DNA of 64,000 bases from Petunia secreta (lineage: Eukaryota; Streptophyta; Magnoliopsida; Solanales; Solanaceae): positions 22,179,001 to 22,243,000 of the forward strand of contig JARKIP010000033.1 of the NCBI GenBank assembly GCA_029990175.1, read 5' to 3'. Made by a program: the position numbers and the translations under genes. This document shows positions 35,640 through 46,977 of this stretch, piece after piece (positions within the stretch are counted from its first letter, which is position 1; the number at the start of each line of letters is the position of its first letter). Under the pieces are notes generated by a model, which made no database searches, was not told where the DNA came from, and saw only the letters and a list, made by a program, of their open reading frames with translations.

Positions 35640-36148
35640 CTACAGTACTATTGGATTTAGTATCAATTTCTATGTAACGGGGTTTGGGTAGCATGGGGGA
35701 AGGAATAAATGCATATAATTCGATTGGAGTATACGAGTTAGGGTTAGTACTAGGGCTTAGGATGTTTGTAGAATTTTGATTTGGTGGAATGGGCGGTGAT
35801 GACATGGCAGCACTCCTTGTTCATATACAGATATTGCCAATGATTGTAAATCATGTCTGAAGTCCTGCATGCTTGCCACGAGTTCGTCTTCTTCGGAGCA
35901 TAAAGGTGAAGAAGAATTTTTTTGTAGTTTTGTCCAAAGATGAGGAAACATGTATAGAACTTTCTTTGCCAGTAAAGTTCAGCGATTTTTTTTTTCCGTG
36001 TGTGCAGTAGAATTAGTTAGATCTTTGTTGTTTCTTTGCTTGTATTGAAGAGATTGTGTGTCAAGATACCTACCACTTTTAGCATAAAAAGTTTGACATC
36101 TAGGTTGGCCGGCATTGCATTTGGATATTGTTGGGCATGGGTTGAGCT
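35640..36148. other. Left flank of the Copia insertion, unassigned
   Basis: Short - strand frames at 35599-35805 and 35757-35951 are open but unrecognised. They could be decayed LINE ORF1/ORF2 junction sequence, given the fragment beside them. The region is contiguous with 43019 onward apart from the Copia insertion. Confidence 0.35.
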
Positions 36149-37121
36149 TGTTGGGTTTAATGGAAGAATGTGAATGGGAAATGGGTGAAAAAGTGAAAAG
36201 GTTTCCTTTTGTAGGGAAAATGCACTTTATTCCATATTGGTAGAGGAAAATGATTTTGTTGGGTTTAAATAGAGATTTACTTCTCATAGCTCTTAAAAGG
36301 GTTGAGAAGAAGGGAAGCCTCGCACCGTCGTTGTCGCTCGTCTCGGCTTCGACTTCGGATTCGGATTCGGAGTGAGTCAGCAACGGGCAGCTGAAGCAAC
36401 ATCAGCAGATTAGTTCCTCCACGTCTCCCTCCACGTTTTTACATTAATGTCGGTCATTAGTGGTAGATTAATTCCTCCACATTAAAGTCAATCATTAGTG
36501 CTAAATTAATTGCTCCACATTAATATCGGTCATTAGTGGTAGATTAATTGCTACACATTGAAGTCAGTCATTAGTTCCTCCACGTCTCCCTCCACGTTTT
36601 CTCATTAATCACTAGGTGTGTCTCTTCACCTGCCCTTGGATGTCTATATAAACTGGTCATTTGTCAGTCCTTGATCACGACAGATAAAATAGAAGACAGA
36701 CATAGACTGAAGCTCTGAGATAGAGACTCCACAGAGACTCAAACTCGGACTGATAGAGACGTAACCTCGAACAGAGGGTACGAAACCTCGGGCAGAGGAT
36801 AGGAATACCCGGGTAGAGAAAATCACTGACAGATAACATATCTCACTGCATCCCCTCCCTTTCTGCATATTAAGTGAGTCGTGTGATTTGCTTCGTTCCT
36901 TTGTGTTCGCCGTGTTCTAACCGTTTGAAGGGCCGCTACGGTAAAACTGTTATCCCGTTCCATCCTGGGAGAAATTAACCCGTGAACCTTGGGCATCGTG
37001 AGGGGGTTAGATTTCTTAAAGAGACACAAGTAACTTGTGGACTCGGGATTGTCCTATTACTAACAGATTATTTATTGCAGGTTTTTGTATCTTCTAATTT
37101 ATTTGAACGCAGGAAACAACA
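36149..37121 (+). repeat. 5' LTR of the Copia element
   Basis: It starts TGTTGGGTTTAATGG and ends AGGAAACAACA. Its U3 holds a 38-bp tandem repeat (starts at 36450, 36488, 36526 and 36564) containing TCATTAGTGGTAGATTAATT. It is 72 bp shorter than its partner because the partner has an extra block of about 110 bp and one repeat unit fewer. Confidence 0.93.
36645..36652 (+). promoter_or_regulatory. TATA box in Copia 5' LTR
   Basis: TATATAAA in the context GTCTATATAAACTGG, a strong plant TATA match, conserved in the 3' LTR at 42542-42549. It would place the start of the genomic RNA around 36675-36685. Confidence 0.65.
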
Positions 37122-37164
37122 AGCTTAAGAAATCTATGTTATTTATTTTCTGCGCTTAAATAAA

Positions 37165-37400
37165 TATTGTTTAAGGAGACTGGTTAAGGAGGCTAAAACC
37201 TTTGTGGTTTTTCTGCTCCTATACTGAATATTAATCTGCTCGTGGAGACTAAAACCTTTGTGGTTTTCTACTCCTGTACTGCAAATTACTCTACTCGTGG
37301 GGACTAAAACCTTCGTGGTTTTTCTACTCCTAATTACTGTGAAATAATCTGTTTGTGGAGACTAAAAATCTTCGTGGTTTTTTCTGCTCCAATTGTTTAA
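37165..37400 (+). repeat. Four tandem stem-loop repeats in the Copia leader
   Basis: The unit CTAAAACCTTTGTGGTTTT, bracketed by GGAG and CTCC, occurs four times at roughly 55-65 bp spacing. In each, AAAACC (or AAAATC) faces GGTTTT across a 5-nt loop and GGAG faces CTCC, so each unit can fold into a hairpin. It lies between the 5' LTR and the gag ATG at 37443, where packaging or translation signals would be expected. Confidence 0.75.
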
Positions 37401-37442
37401 ACAGTTTATTGATATTGTTTCTGCCCGTGTCATTTTGCAGAG

Positions 37443-38503
37443 ATGACAAACGGAGCGGATCCAACTGTCCCTGTTGGGAGTACTAATGCTACCACAGTTT
37501 CTGGTGCTGCTGGGCCTAGCCGTGCTGCTGCAACGGCTATGCCACCTGCAGAAAACCGGGGAAGTTTTCTGGTGTGGACTTTAAGAGATGGCAGCAAAAG
37601 ATGTTCTTTTATCTGACCACCTTAAGCCTGCAAAGGTTTATTAAGGAGGATGCTCCAGTCCTGACTGATGAAACACCTGAAAACGAACGCTTCCTCGTGA
37701 TTGAGGCTTGGACTCATTCTGACTTCCTATGCGAGAATTATATTCTAAGTGGCTTGGAAGATGACTTGTACAATATTTATAGTAACGTTGAAACGTCTAA
37801 GAAACTGTGGAATGCGTTGGAAAAGAAGTATAAGACTGAAGATGCTGGACTGAAGAAATTTGTGGCTGCCAAATTTCTGGATTTTAAAATGGTGGATAAC
37901 AAATTTGTTGTGTCCCAAGTCCAAGAACATCAAGTCATTATACATGATCTCCTTGCTGAAGGTTTGGTGATCAACGAGGCGTTTCAAGTTGCAGCCATGA
38001 TTGAAAAGTTACCTCCATTGTGGAAGGACTTTAAAAATTACTTGAAACATAAGCGCAAGGAGATGACCCTTGAAGATTTGATTGTTCGCTTAAGAATTGA
38101 AGAGGACAACAAATCAGCTGAAAAGAAGACTCGTGGAAATGCTACAATAGCGGGAGCAAATATTGTTGAGCATAATCCAAATAAGAGGAAGAAGCCTTCT
38201 GGAGGGAAGACCAACCCTAGCAAGAAAAAATTCACGGGAAATTGCTACAATTGTGGCAAGAGTGGACATAAGTCCGTAGACTGTCGTACTGCAAAGAAGG
38301 ACAGGAAAAATGGAAAAGGTCAAGCAAACATGGTTGAAGACAATAAATTGTCTCAAGGAGTGCAAGATATTGGTCTGTGCGCTATGATTTCTGAATGCAA
38401 CTTAGTTGGAAATCCTAAAGAATGGTGGATTGATTCAGGAGCCACCCACCATGTTTGTGCTGTAAAGGAAGCCTTTGCTTTCATATGCTCCCGCGGGACC
38501 TGA
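37443..38503 (+). pseudogene. gag: Copia gag and protease start (frameshifted)
   Basis: The start is ATG 37443 with a Gly/Ala-rich leader. A one-base loss in an A run near 37555 shifts the frame, and coding then runs open to 38503. The block carries the gag fold (SLQRFIKEDAPVL, WNALEKKYKTEDAGLKKFVA) and a basic linker. A CCHC knuckle (CYNCGKSGHKSVDC) spans 38243-38284, and the protease site IDSGATHH has its Asp codon at 38432-38434. The frame is then lost to another shift near 38478. Gag forms the particle and binds RNA through the knuckle. Confidence 0.88.
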
Positions 38504-39317
38504 TGAGGCGCTCTCTATGGGCAATTCTGCAATGGCCAAAATTGAGGGATATGGAAAGATATTCCTCAAAATGACGTCTGGCAAGGTTGTGACTCGGACC
38601 AATGTTCTTCACGTTCCTGAAATAAGGAAGAACTCGGTGTCTACTGCACTTCTCGTTAAAAATGGGTTTAAGTGTGTGTTTGTCTCTGACAAAGTTGTAA
38701 TAACTAAGAATGAGCTGTATGTAGGAAAAGGTTACCTGACTGAGGGCCTTTTCAAACTCAATGTAATGGTGGTTGACACTATGAATAAAACTGCAGCTTC
38801 TTGTTATTTACTTGAGTCAAATAATTTATGGCATTCTCGTTTGGGACATGTGAATTATAAAACCTTGTGGAAAATGATCAATTTGGAAGTATTGCCTAAA
38901 TTTGATTGCGAGAAGTCAAAATGTCAAATATGTGTTGAGTCTAAATATACGAAACACCCTTACAAGTCAATTGAAAGGGATTCAGAACCATTAGACTTAA
39001 TTCATACGGATATTTGTGACATGAAGTCAATACCATCTCGCGGTGGAAAGAAGTATTTCATAACTTTTATTGACGATAGCACTCGTTACTGCTATGTTTA
39101 TTTACGTAGTAGTAAAGATGAGGCAATTGACGCATTCAAGCAATACAAAAATGAAGTTGAAACGCAACTTACCAAAAAGATCAAAATGATAAGAAGTGAT
39201 AGGTGTGGAGAATATGAATCTCCTTTTGAACAAGTGTGTTTGGAATATGGCATTATTCATCAAACAACTGCCCCCTACACGCCTCAATCTAATGGGATGC
39301 GGAAAGGAAAAATCTAA
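38475..39317 (+). pseudogene. pol: Copia protease end and integrase
   Basis: It continues the polyprotein in a second frame. The protease C-terminal part precedes the pre-integrase zinc finger (LWHSRLGHVNYKTL, then CEKSKCQICVESK). The catalytic core shows LIHTDICDM and IDDSTRYCYVYL, and MIRSDRCGEYES where relatives have two glycines. The block ends at a one-base loss near 39297, right at the third catalytic residue (the PQSNG stretch). As it stands the glutamate motif is not read in frame. Confidence 0.88.
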
Positions 39318-41416
39318 CCTTAAAGGAGACGATGAATGCCTTGTTGATATGTTCGGGTCTACCCCAGAACTTGTGGGGGGAAGCCTTATTCACGGCTAAT
39401 CAAATATTCAATCGAGTTCCCCATAGCAAAACACTGTCCATTCCATATGAAAAGTGGAAAGGAATGAAGCCCAACTTGAATTACTTCAAAGTGTGGATGT
39501 GTTTGGCTAAAGTGCAAGTCCCAAAACCCAAAAGGGTTGAGATTGGACCGAAAACAATTTATTGTGTTTTCATTGGGTATGCTAGAAACAGTAAAGCATA
39601 TCGGTTTCTGGTTCATAACTCAGAAAATCCCGTCATTCATGTTAATACGGTGATGGAATCAGATAATGCTGAATCCTTTGAAACTATATATCCGTATAAG
39701 AAGGAATGTGAGTCAGTTGGTGAAAGATCCATACGATCTCGGGAAGAAACCAGAGGAAAGTCACCAAATGAGGAAGAACCAAGACGAAGCAAGCGTCAAA
39801 GAACGTCTACTTCATTTGGAGATGACTTTTTCACTTTCCTGTTGGAAAGTGAGCCTCGGACGTTTAAAGAAGCAATGTCTTCTTCAGACTCTCCATTTTG
39901 GAAAGAGGCAGTCAATAGTAAAATAGAATCTATTTTGAGCAACCATACTTGGAAGTTGGTTGATCTTCCTCCTGGATATAAACCATTAGGTTCTAAGTGG
40001 ATTTTCAAAAGGAAAATCAAAGCTGATGGCACTATTGACAAGTACAAGGCAAGGCTTGTTGTTAAAGGATATAGACAACAAGAAGGTCTTGACTACTTTG
40101 ACACATACTCGCCGGTAACCAGAATAACATCCATACGGATGTTAATAGCGTTAGCCGCTGTGTATGGTCTTGAAATCCATCAAATGGACGTTAAGACAGC
40201 GTTCTTAAACGGGGATTTGGAGGAAGAGATTTACATGGAACAACCTGAAGGGTTCGTGGTTCCAGGTAAAGAAAAGATGGTGTGTAAACTTGTTAAGTCG
40301 CTTTATGGACTAAAACAAGCACCTAAACAATGGCATGCGAAATTTGATCATACAATGTTGTCAAATGGCTTTAAAATTAATGAGTGTGACAAATGTGTCT
40401 ACATTAAGAACACTCCTAATTATGTAGTCATTGTTTGCTTATATGTGGACGACATGTTGATAATGAGCAATGACATTGCCAATGTAAATGCTACAAAGCG
40501 CATGCTGACTAGCAAATTTGATATGAAAGACTTAGGAGTTGCGGACTTAATTCTGGGTGTTAAGATCCATAGAACTCCTCAAGGTCTGGCGTTGTCTCAA
40601 ACTCACTACATCAATAGTGTGCTTGGAAAATTTAAATATTTAGATTTTAAAATTTCAAAGACTCCTATTGATGTAAACCTTGCTCTTAAGAAGAACAAAG
40701 GTCAAAGCACGTCGCAACGTGATTATGCTCGTGTCTTGGGAAGTTTGATGTACGTCATGAATTGTACTCGACCAAATATAGCTTGTGCTATAAGTAAACT
40801 AAGTCGATACACGAGTAATCCCAATCAGACCCATTGGATGGCAATGAAACGTGTTTTGGGGTATTTAAAATACACTCAAGACTTTGCATTGCATTATAAC
40901 AAGTATCCTGCAGTCATTGAAGGATATTGTGATGCCAATTGGATCACCGGCACAACATATTCTAAGTCCACAAGTGGATATATTTTCGCACTTTGTGGAG
41001 GAGCGGTGTCTTGGAAATCGTCCAAGCAAACGTGTATTGCCCGCTCTACTATGGAAGCTGAATTCATAGCCTTAGATAAAGCTGGTGAAGAAGCTGAATG
41101 GCTTCAGAACTTTTTGGAAGACATTCCGTTCTGGCCTAAACCAATGACACCAATTTGTATACATTGTGATAGTCAATCGGCTATAGGAAGAGCGAGGAAT
41201 GTCATGTATAACGGTAAGAATCGTCACATACGACGAAGGCATAAAACCGTTAGGGACCTACTCTCTAGAGGAATTATCACCATTGACTACGTGAAGTCAA
41301 GGGATAATGTGGCGGATCCGCTTACAAAAGGCCTAACTAGAGAGGCGGTTGAATGTTCATCGAAGGGAATGGGACTATGGCCAAGGACAAGTCATCACGG
41401 CGGCAACTCTACCTAG
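39299..41416 (+). pseudogene. pol: Copia reverse transcriptase and RNase H
   Basis: A single uninterrupted frame to TAG 41414-41416. It covers the end of integrase, a variable linker, RT and RNase H. RT motifs are LVVKGYRQQEGLDYFDTYSP, IHQMDVKTAFLNGDLEEEIY, LYGLKQAPKQW and YVDD at 40442-40453. RNase H shows GYCDANWITGTTYSKSTSGY, IARSTMEAEFIALDKAG, CDSQSAIGRARN and VADPLTKGL. All key RT and RNase H residues that I can recognise are present, so this half could still encode an active enzyme if expressed. Confidence 0.92.
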
Positions 41417-41964
41417 GAGACTGGAGATCCCAAGAACTAGGTTCAAGGAGAATACAAAGTTGTGTATGACGGTCCAACATTGTCAATTAAATGTTTGGTC
41501 CATTCTCATGATGAGACAATGTTCAAGTACCAAGGATAAAATGCTAGAGGAATTTTTTAATGATTATCTAAGTTTGATATTGTGGTTATCAAACAGTGTA
41601 TATCTATAGGATTACACGTTTAGAAATCACCTATGTCAGTGTGAAGTGGAAGCCGCTTCAAGGAGAATTCTGTATGGCCAATTCTTTAAGCACTTATGAA
41701 ACCAGGCGGTGTTCATGGCTAAAACAAACACAACAGTGAGAACCAAAGACGGTTAAGGGTTAGTTGTGTGACTTACGTTGTCTAGGTGTACACCAAAGCT
41801 CAACGGTTCAAAGATATCAAATCTACCGATTGACCAAGTATATCCGATGTATGTTCACTATGGAAAGTTCAAAGGGAAACCTACTTATCCAGATGCAACT
41901 AATTCTTTCTTGCAAATCACACAAGTCTGTCATGCATATGTCCATTCAGCCGTTCCCCATTCAT
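41417..41964 (+). other. 3' untranslated region of the Copia element
   Basis: About 550 bp between the pol stop and the PPT. It has only short frames without recognisable domains. Confidence 0.6.
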
Positions 41965-41973
41965 GTGGGGGAT
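41965..41973 (+). promoter_or_regulatory. Polypurine tract of the Copia element
   Basis: GTGGGGGAT immediately before the 3' LTR start TGTAGGGTTT. Confidence 0.75.
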
Positions 41974-43018
41974 TGTAGGGTTTAATGGAAGAATGTGAAT
42001 GGGAAATGGGTGAAAAAGTGAAAAGGTTCCCTTTTGTAGGGAAAATGCACTTTCTCCCACATTGGTAGAGGAAAAGGATTTGGTTGGGTGTAAATAGAGA
42101 ATTACTTCTCATAGCTCTTAAAAGGGTTGAGAAGAAGGGAAGCCTCGCGCCGTCGTGGTCGCTCGTCTCGGCTTCGGCATCGGATTTGGATTTGGTCAAT
42201 TGATATAATTGATACTTTTTGAACCGACAAAACTAAAATATTAATTAATTAATATTATATCCGTTTGTGTAACGGGCAGCTCCGTTTGTGTAACGGGCAG
42301 CTGAAGTGAGTTCAGTACCCGGGCAGCTGAAGCAACATCAGCAGATTAGTTCCTCCACGTCTCCCTCCACGTTTTTACATTAATGTCGGTCATTAGTGGT
42401 AGATTAATTCCTCCACATTAAAGTCAGTCATTAGTGGTAGATTAATTGCTCCATATTGAAGTCAGTCATTAGTGGACAATTAAGTCTCCCACGTTTTCTC
42501 ATTAATCACCAGGTGTGTCTCTTCACCTGCCCTTGGATGTCTATATAAACTGGTCATTTGTCAGTCCTTGATCACGACAGACAACATAGAAGACAGACAT
42601 AGACTGAAGCTCTGAGATAGAGATTCCACTGAGACTCAAACTCGGACTGATAGAGACGTAACCTCGAACAGAGGATACGAAATCTCGGGCAGAGGATAGG
42701 AACACTCGGGCAGAGAAAATCACTGACAGATAACATATCTCACTGCATCCCCTCCCTTTCTGCATATTAAGTGAGTCGTGTGATTTGCTCCATTCCTTTG
42801 TGTTCGCCGTGTTCTAACCGTTTGAAGTGCCGCTACGGTAGAACTGTTATCCCGTTCCATCCTGGGAGAAATTAACCCGTGAACCTTGGGCATCGTGAGG
42901 GGGTTAGATTTCTTAAGGAGACACAAGTAACTTGTGGGCTCGGGATTGTCCTATTACTAACAGATTATTTATTGTAGGTTTTTGTATCTTCTAATTTATT
43001 TAAACGCAGGAACCAACA
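41974..43018 (+). repeat. 3' LTR of the Copia element
   Basis: It starts TGTAGGGTTTAATGG and ends AGGAACCAACA. Relative to the 5' LTR it has about 110 extra bases at 42196-42305, including a direct repeat of CCGTTTGTGTAACGGGCAGCT. It has two rather than three full 38-bp units (starts 42386, 42424, 42462). Confidence 0.93.
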
Positions 43019-43510
43019 GAGCTAGCTTTAATGGTGCTTCTTTTCCTTTTAGGAAAAGAGTCCATCTTTCGAACATCTTCCTTTGAACACTTCTGCAAAA
43101 AAATTTTAGAGATAGAGAAATTACTATTAGCAAATAAAGTGTTTCAGTTATTAATTGAACTTGATGTATTAACTAGTGATTAGATTTGTGTCCTAAATAA
43201 CCACATTTAACTCACAAAATGTTGTCTCCTTCATAGCGTATTTGTTGTTTGTGATGTCCAGTGTATAGGTGAGTTAACACAGAAACTTCAGTAGGTATTT
43301 GGGCACAAATCCTAGTATACCGTCATCTTAGAGTGGAGGAAGTGAATGTATCAATTTTAAATAATCTACCAGTGTTACTTAAGAAAAGACTTCATTGTCA
43401 TAGAACTCAGTAGGTAATTTAAGGATTCTTAGCCCAATTATGGTATAGGTTATTTTTGCTCTAGAGGCCACAGAGTTTGGTTCTCTTTTTTTTTAAAAAA
43501 AAACGAATAT
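43019..43510. other. Right flank of the Copia insertion, unassigned
   Basis: AT-rich, with no recognised feature beyond the GAGCT duplication at its left edge and a T/A homopolymer tract at about 43487-43503, just before the next LTR. Confidence 0.4.
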
Positions 43511-44225
43511 AAATGCAGCCTGAATCCGTGCTTATCAGATATTCAACCCATCAAGGCTAGTGACACGAAGCCAAACCAAGCTCTTGCATGATGTACATAT
43601 TCAGCTGGCGTGGTCGGGAGGAAGCGCTTGTTCGGATGCTGAGTGGCCGAGCACAAGATACGAAGGCTATATCTGTAACCTCGATCCCGAAGTAGGAAGT
43701 GACCGAACACTCAACCTTGACGCCGAGCACTGATTGGCCGAAGGGCTATAATTGTGTCCGAAGGCAAGTGAGTGTTCGATGTCAAATTTGCCGAGCGGAG
43801 CAACCAAGTACCGAAATCAAGAGAGCCGAGCACATGAATTACTTCGGCCTTGCGTGGCCTTGTCTCATTGGTCGCCTGTTACCGTATTTACTTAAATACC
43901 CTTGGGGCTATCTACATAAACCCCTTAGCCTAGTTCATTTGAAGTTAGTTGTTGATGAATATTTGTTATAGCTATTTCTATTGAGACTCCGATGAGAGTC
44001 GAACCACTTCTTCTTTGATCATTCAGTTTGTAAGAAGCATGAATTGTCTTCTTGAGGATTGTTGCCTAGTATAGATGCATCTTTCATTTTCCGTTGTTTG
44101 GTCCGAGACTAGTTCATCGGAATCATTCAAACAAAGTTGGGATTCTTCTTGCTTGTATCTTTGTTTTATTGTTTTTCGTTGTTGACTTCGAGTGCTAAGC
44201 TTCTTCTCCAATTAAGCTTGCACCA
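43511..44225 (+). repeat. 5' LTR of CRM-like copy 2
   Basis: It aligns along its length with the reverse complement of copy 1 LTRs: GTGACACGAAGCCAAACCAA near the start, ACCGAACACTC, and GCTTGCACCA at the end. It is clearly more divergent, and its first bases have decayed (AAATGCAGCC where TGATGTAGCC is expected). Confidence 0.85.
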
Positions 44226-44228
44226 TCT

Positions 44229-44240
44229 TGGTATCAGATC
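44229..44240 (+). promoter_or_regulatory. Primer-binding site of CRM-like copy 2, mutated
   Basis: TGGTATCAGATC, one base different from the iMet-tRNA type TGGTATCAGAGC, three bases after the LTR end. Confidence 0.8.
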
Positions 44241-44960
44241 ATGGTTTCGGCTTGTTCTTACAATCCTAATCCTGTTCTACATTATCCTTTTATTTATCAT
44301 GTGTTGTGTCTTTCATTTTTGGCTTTATTTTCTTATTGTTGTTACTGTTGTGTTGTTATTTACAAAAAAAAAAGTAAAAAGAATAAAATTTAAAAAAAAA
44401 AATTCGTTTTTGTTGTTGGTTGTTTAGATTGAACAACCAAAGATTCGGATTCACCACTGTCCGAGGAATCTAACGAGCTCCTGTCGTACACGAGTTGACC
44501 ACTAAGGTTTCTTGAGGATTTCGGGCTGGTTTGATGAGGTTGTGTTGTTTCAAGACCCCACTGAATTTTGGTTGTTGTTTATCGAAGACTAGTGGTTCTT
44601 GCTGATTTGGGTCGAGTTTTGAACTTGAAAATTCGAAGTTCCACAGATTAGCCACCGTCTGTCGCCTGAAAATTATTACATTGTAATAGTGTTCGGACGG
44701 CGTTGTTGAAGTTGTTTATAGCTTGGCTTCGGAACTTGAAGTTTCCTCCGACGTTGGAAAATTATCGGAGTGAAAAACGACCTTAATCTAATTGTTTGGT
44801 GGACTATGAACAAAACTTTGAAGTTGTCCGTACGTCGGAGCTAGGTTCATTGTTTCATTAAAGAAGAAAGGGGTAAAGTGTTAAAATCAAAACCCCAGGT
44901 GAAAATTTGTCAGCAAGAAGAGAAAAAAAGTAGAAAAGGTTAAACCTTAATCCGTACCTA
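44241..44960 (+). other. Leader of CRM-like copy 2, left part
   Basis: Non-coding leader homologous to about 18570-19244 of copy 1 in reverse. It includes an A-rich tract at 44365-44402. It stops at CCGTACCTA where the LINE enters. Confidence 0.7.
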
Positions 44961-45011
44961 GTAGAATTTTGTTCATCTTAATAGAAACCCTATGCTTGGA
45001 TTAGGGTTGAA

Positions 45012-46059
45012 AACAAGAAGAATCAAGGTAAAGAAGTTTAGAAGGCCAATGAAGAGGTTGTTAAGGTGAATAATTCCTTTGCAATGTTGAATGAGGAGAG
45101 TGAAGATGTTGTTGAAGTGCAAGCTGACAAGGGAGATGAATTAAAGTCAACTAGGGTTTGTAATATTAGGGTGGACAACTCTGCATAAGGTGATTTAACG
45201 AGTAAAAATCCTAATCAGGCAGGGAGTTCAATTTCTAAGGTGAATACAATTAGTGAGAAGGTTGATAATGGACAAATTAATACTCGACAATGGGTAGATG
45301 CAGTTTTTAAAAATAATAAAAAGGAGAATGAGCCTAATGTTTCAGTTAGGGTTCAGGATGCAAGTGTTAATGAGCTGGAAGTTTTTCATCAAGCAGGGAG
45401 TTCAGACAAAGATCAGGCATTAATTATTATTCCACAAAGTGCAAGTTCAGTCCACGAGGTTGATATGGTACATAAATTCAGTGTCATTAATGAGGGGTGT
45501 ATTGAATGAGCTGAAAGTTATTAATCCTGCAGCTAGTGCATTAATTCAGCAAGCTTTAGGGTTAATTAAATCTGGTTCAGGAAAGGAGTTAGCTTTTATA
45601 CCTCAGGCCCCAGTACTTCCTCTAGTCGATGTGGGAGAGAAGAGCACCCCAATTTGTAAATTAAATACATCTGCTTCTACTATTCCTAGTCAATCTCAGG
45701 GAGATGGCATTGCTCAGGGTTCATCCTTGATCCTTACAGGTGCTACTCTTGATTCTGATGAGGATGATCTTATTGCTAATATGCCCTTGCAACCAATTGC
45801 CAAGAATGTCCAAGCTCATGAAGGCATAAAGTTGATGGATGGCCCTTTGAGCCCTGGCAGGCTTGAACATGAAGAACTTGATGAGGATTCTACTGCTCAT
45901 AACTTTGAGCAAATAGCTCATGTGGCTGACTTGTCCCCTAAGAGTGTGAAGTCCCAGAAAAAATTGCAATCTCCAGCCACTCTTGAGATACCTGATCAGG
46001 TGAAGCAACAACAAAAGAGAAGCAAGAAGAATTATAGTCCACATCCTTCTAAAATTTAA
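45012..46059 (+). pseudogene. C-terminal part of LINE ORF1 (gag-like)
   Basis: Fragments in two frames: NNSFAMLNEESEDVVEVQ, then a 89-codon block (45240-45509), then ELKVINPAASALIQQALGLI to PHPSKI with TAA at 46057. The pattern matches the low-complexity C-terminal tail of plant LINE ORF1 proteins, between the zinc knuckle and the endonuclease. Stops lie at about 45035 and 45186, with a frameshift near 45490. The RNA-binding N-terminal half is missing. Confidence 0.6.
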
Positions 46060-46062
46060 GCT

Positions 46063-46977
46063 TTGAGATCAATCTCTACCAAGAAGAATTGGATGGATAA
46101 GCTGCTTATTTGGAACATAAGGTCAGTGAATACACAAGAAGCTTTTGATAGATTAATCACATTCCATCAAAGGAAGCATTTTCAAGTTATAAGATTGATG
46201 GAGCCATTTCAGGATGTACACACTATAAATAGCTATAGGATTAGTCTTGGGATGGAGCATTGTTTTCACAATGACAATGGGAAGATCTGGGTGTTTGATT
46301 CAGCTGATTATCAGGTACAAGAGATTATGAATGATGAGCAGCAGCTTACTCTCTCTTTTCTCAATCAACAATTTGATGATGAGGTTGTCATTGCCTTTGT
46401 TTATGCTAAAACAAACCCTGGTGATAGATTCTTTTTGTGGGAGGCTATGCAATACTTTGCTAGTGATAATGAAAGGCCTTGGCTTGTGGTTGGTGATTTT
46501 AATGCGATTTTTTCAGAGAACGAAGAGTATGGGGGAAGGCCTGTTTTCATGCCTCAATATGAAGAATTTGCCTCCGCACTTGCAAATTGTAATCTTATGG
46601 ACTTAGGCTTCATTTCAATGAGCATTTTTACTTGGTGGAATGGGAGAATTGAGGAAGAGTTCGTCTTGAAAAGGCTGGATCTAGGCAATCAGCAGCTTAT
46701 AGACATGTGTACAAAAATTGAAGTTGATCATCTTGCTAGGGTTGGGTCAGATCATTCACCCTTGTTAGTCTGCTTCTCACAAGATCCTACCGCTACTATA
46801 AAGCCATTTAAATTTCTCAATTTCTGGACTTCACATGATGAGTTTCTTAACTTAGTTAGGGAGCATTGGGATGTGCAAGTGGCTGGTGATCCTTTTATTA
46901 TTTTGAATACTAAGCTGAAGACATTGAAGAAGAAATTGTCAGCCTGGAGTAAAGCAACTCTTTGGAATATATTTTAG
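46063..46977 (+). pseudogene. LINE ORF2 apurinic-type endonuclease
   Basis: A 304-codon open block. Catalytic signatures are all visible: LLIWNIRSVNTQEAF (Asn), VIRLMEPFQD (Glu), WLVVGDFNAIFSENEEYGG (Asp, Asn), FTWWNGR and VGSDHSPLLV (Asp, His). In L1 elements it nicks target DNA to prime reverse transcription. It ends at TAG 46975. The same frame continues downstream into RT, so this is one interrupted ORF2. Confidence 0.88.

Larger units (their letters stand above)
36149..43018 (+). mobile_element. Complete Ty1/Copia retrotransposon
   Basis: LTRs at 36149-37121 and 41974-43018 enclose gag, protease, integrase, RT and RNase H in Copia order (integrase before RT). A perfect 5-bp duplication GAGCT flanks it (36144-36148 and 43019-43023). 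The polyprotein is interrupted by three frameshifts by eye (near 37555, 38478 and 39297) and is otherwise well preserved, making this the least decayed element in the window. I could not identify a standard PBS next to the 5' LTR. Confidence 0.93.

Noticed and set aside
35979..36383. 134-codon - strand frame spanning the Copia 5' LTR border (and its relative at 41930-42199)
   Set aside because: It crosses the insertion junction and runs antisense to the LTR, so it is a product of juxtaposition.
43511..43520. Target duplication for CRM-like copy 2
   Set aside because: The LTR start is decayed and the 3' end is outside the window, so no pair can be compared.
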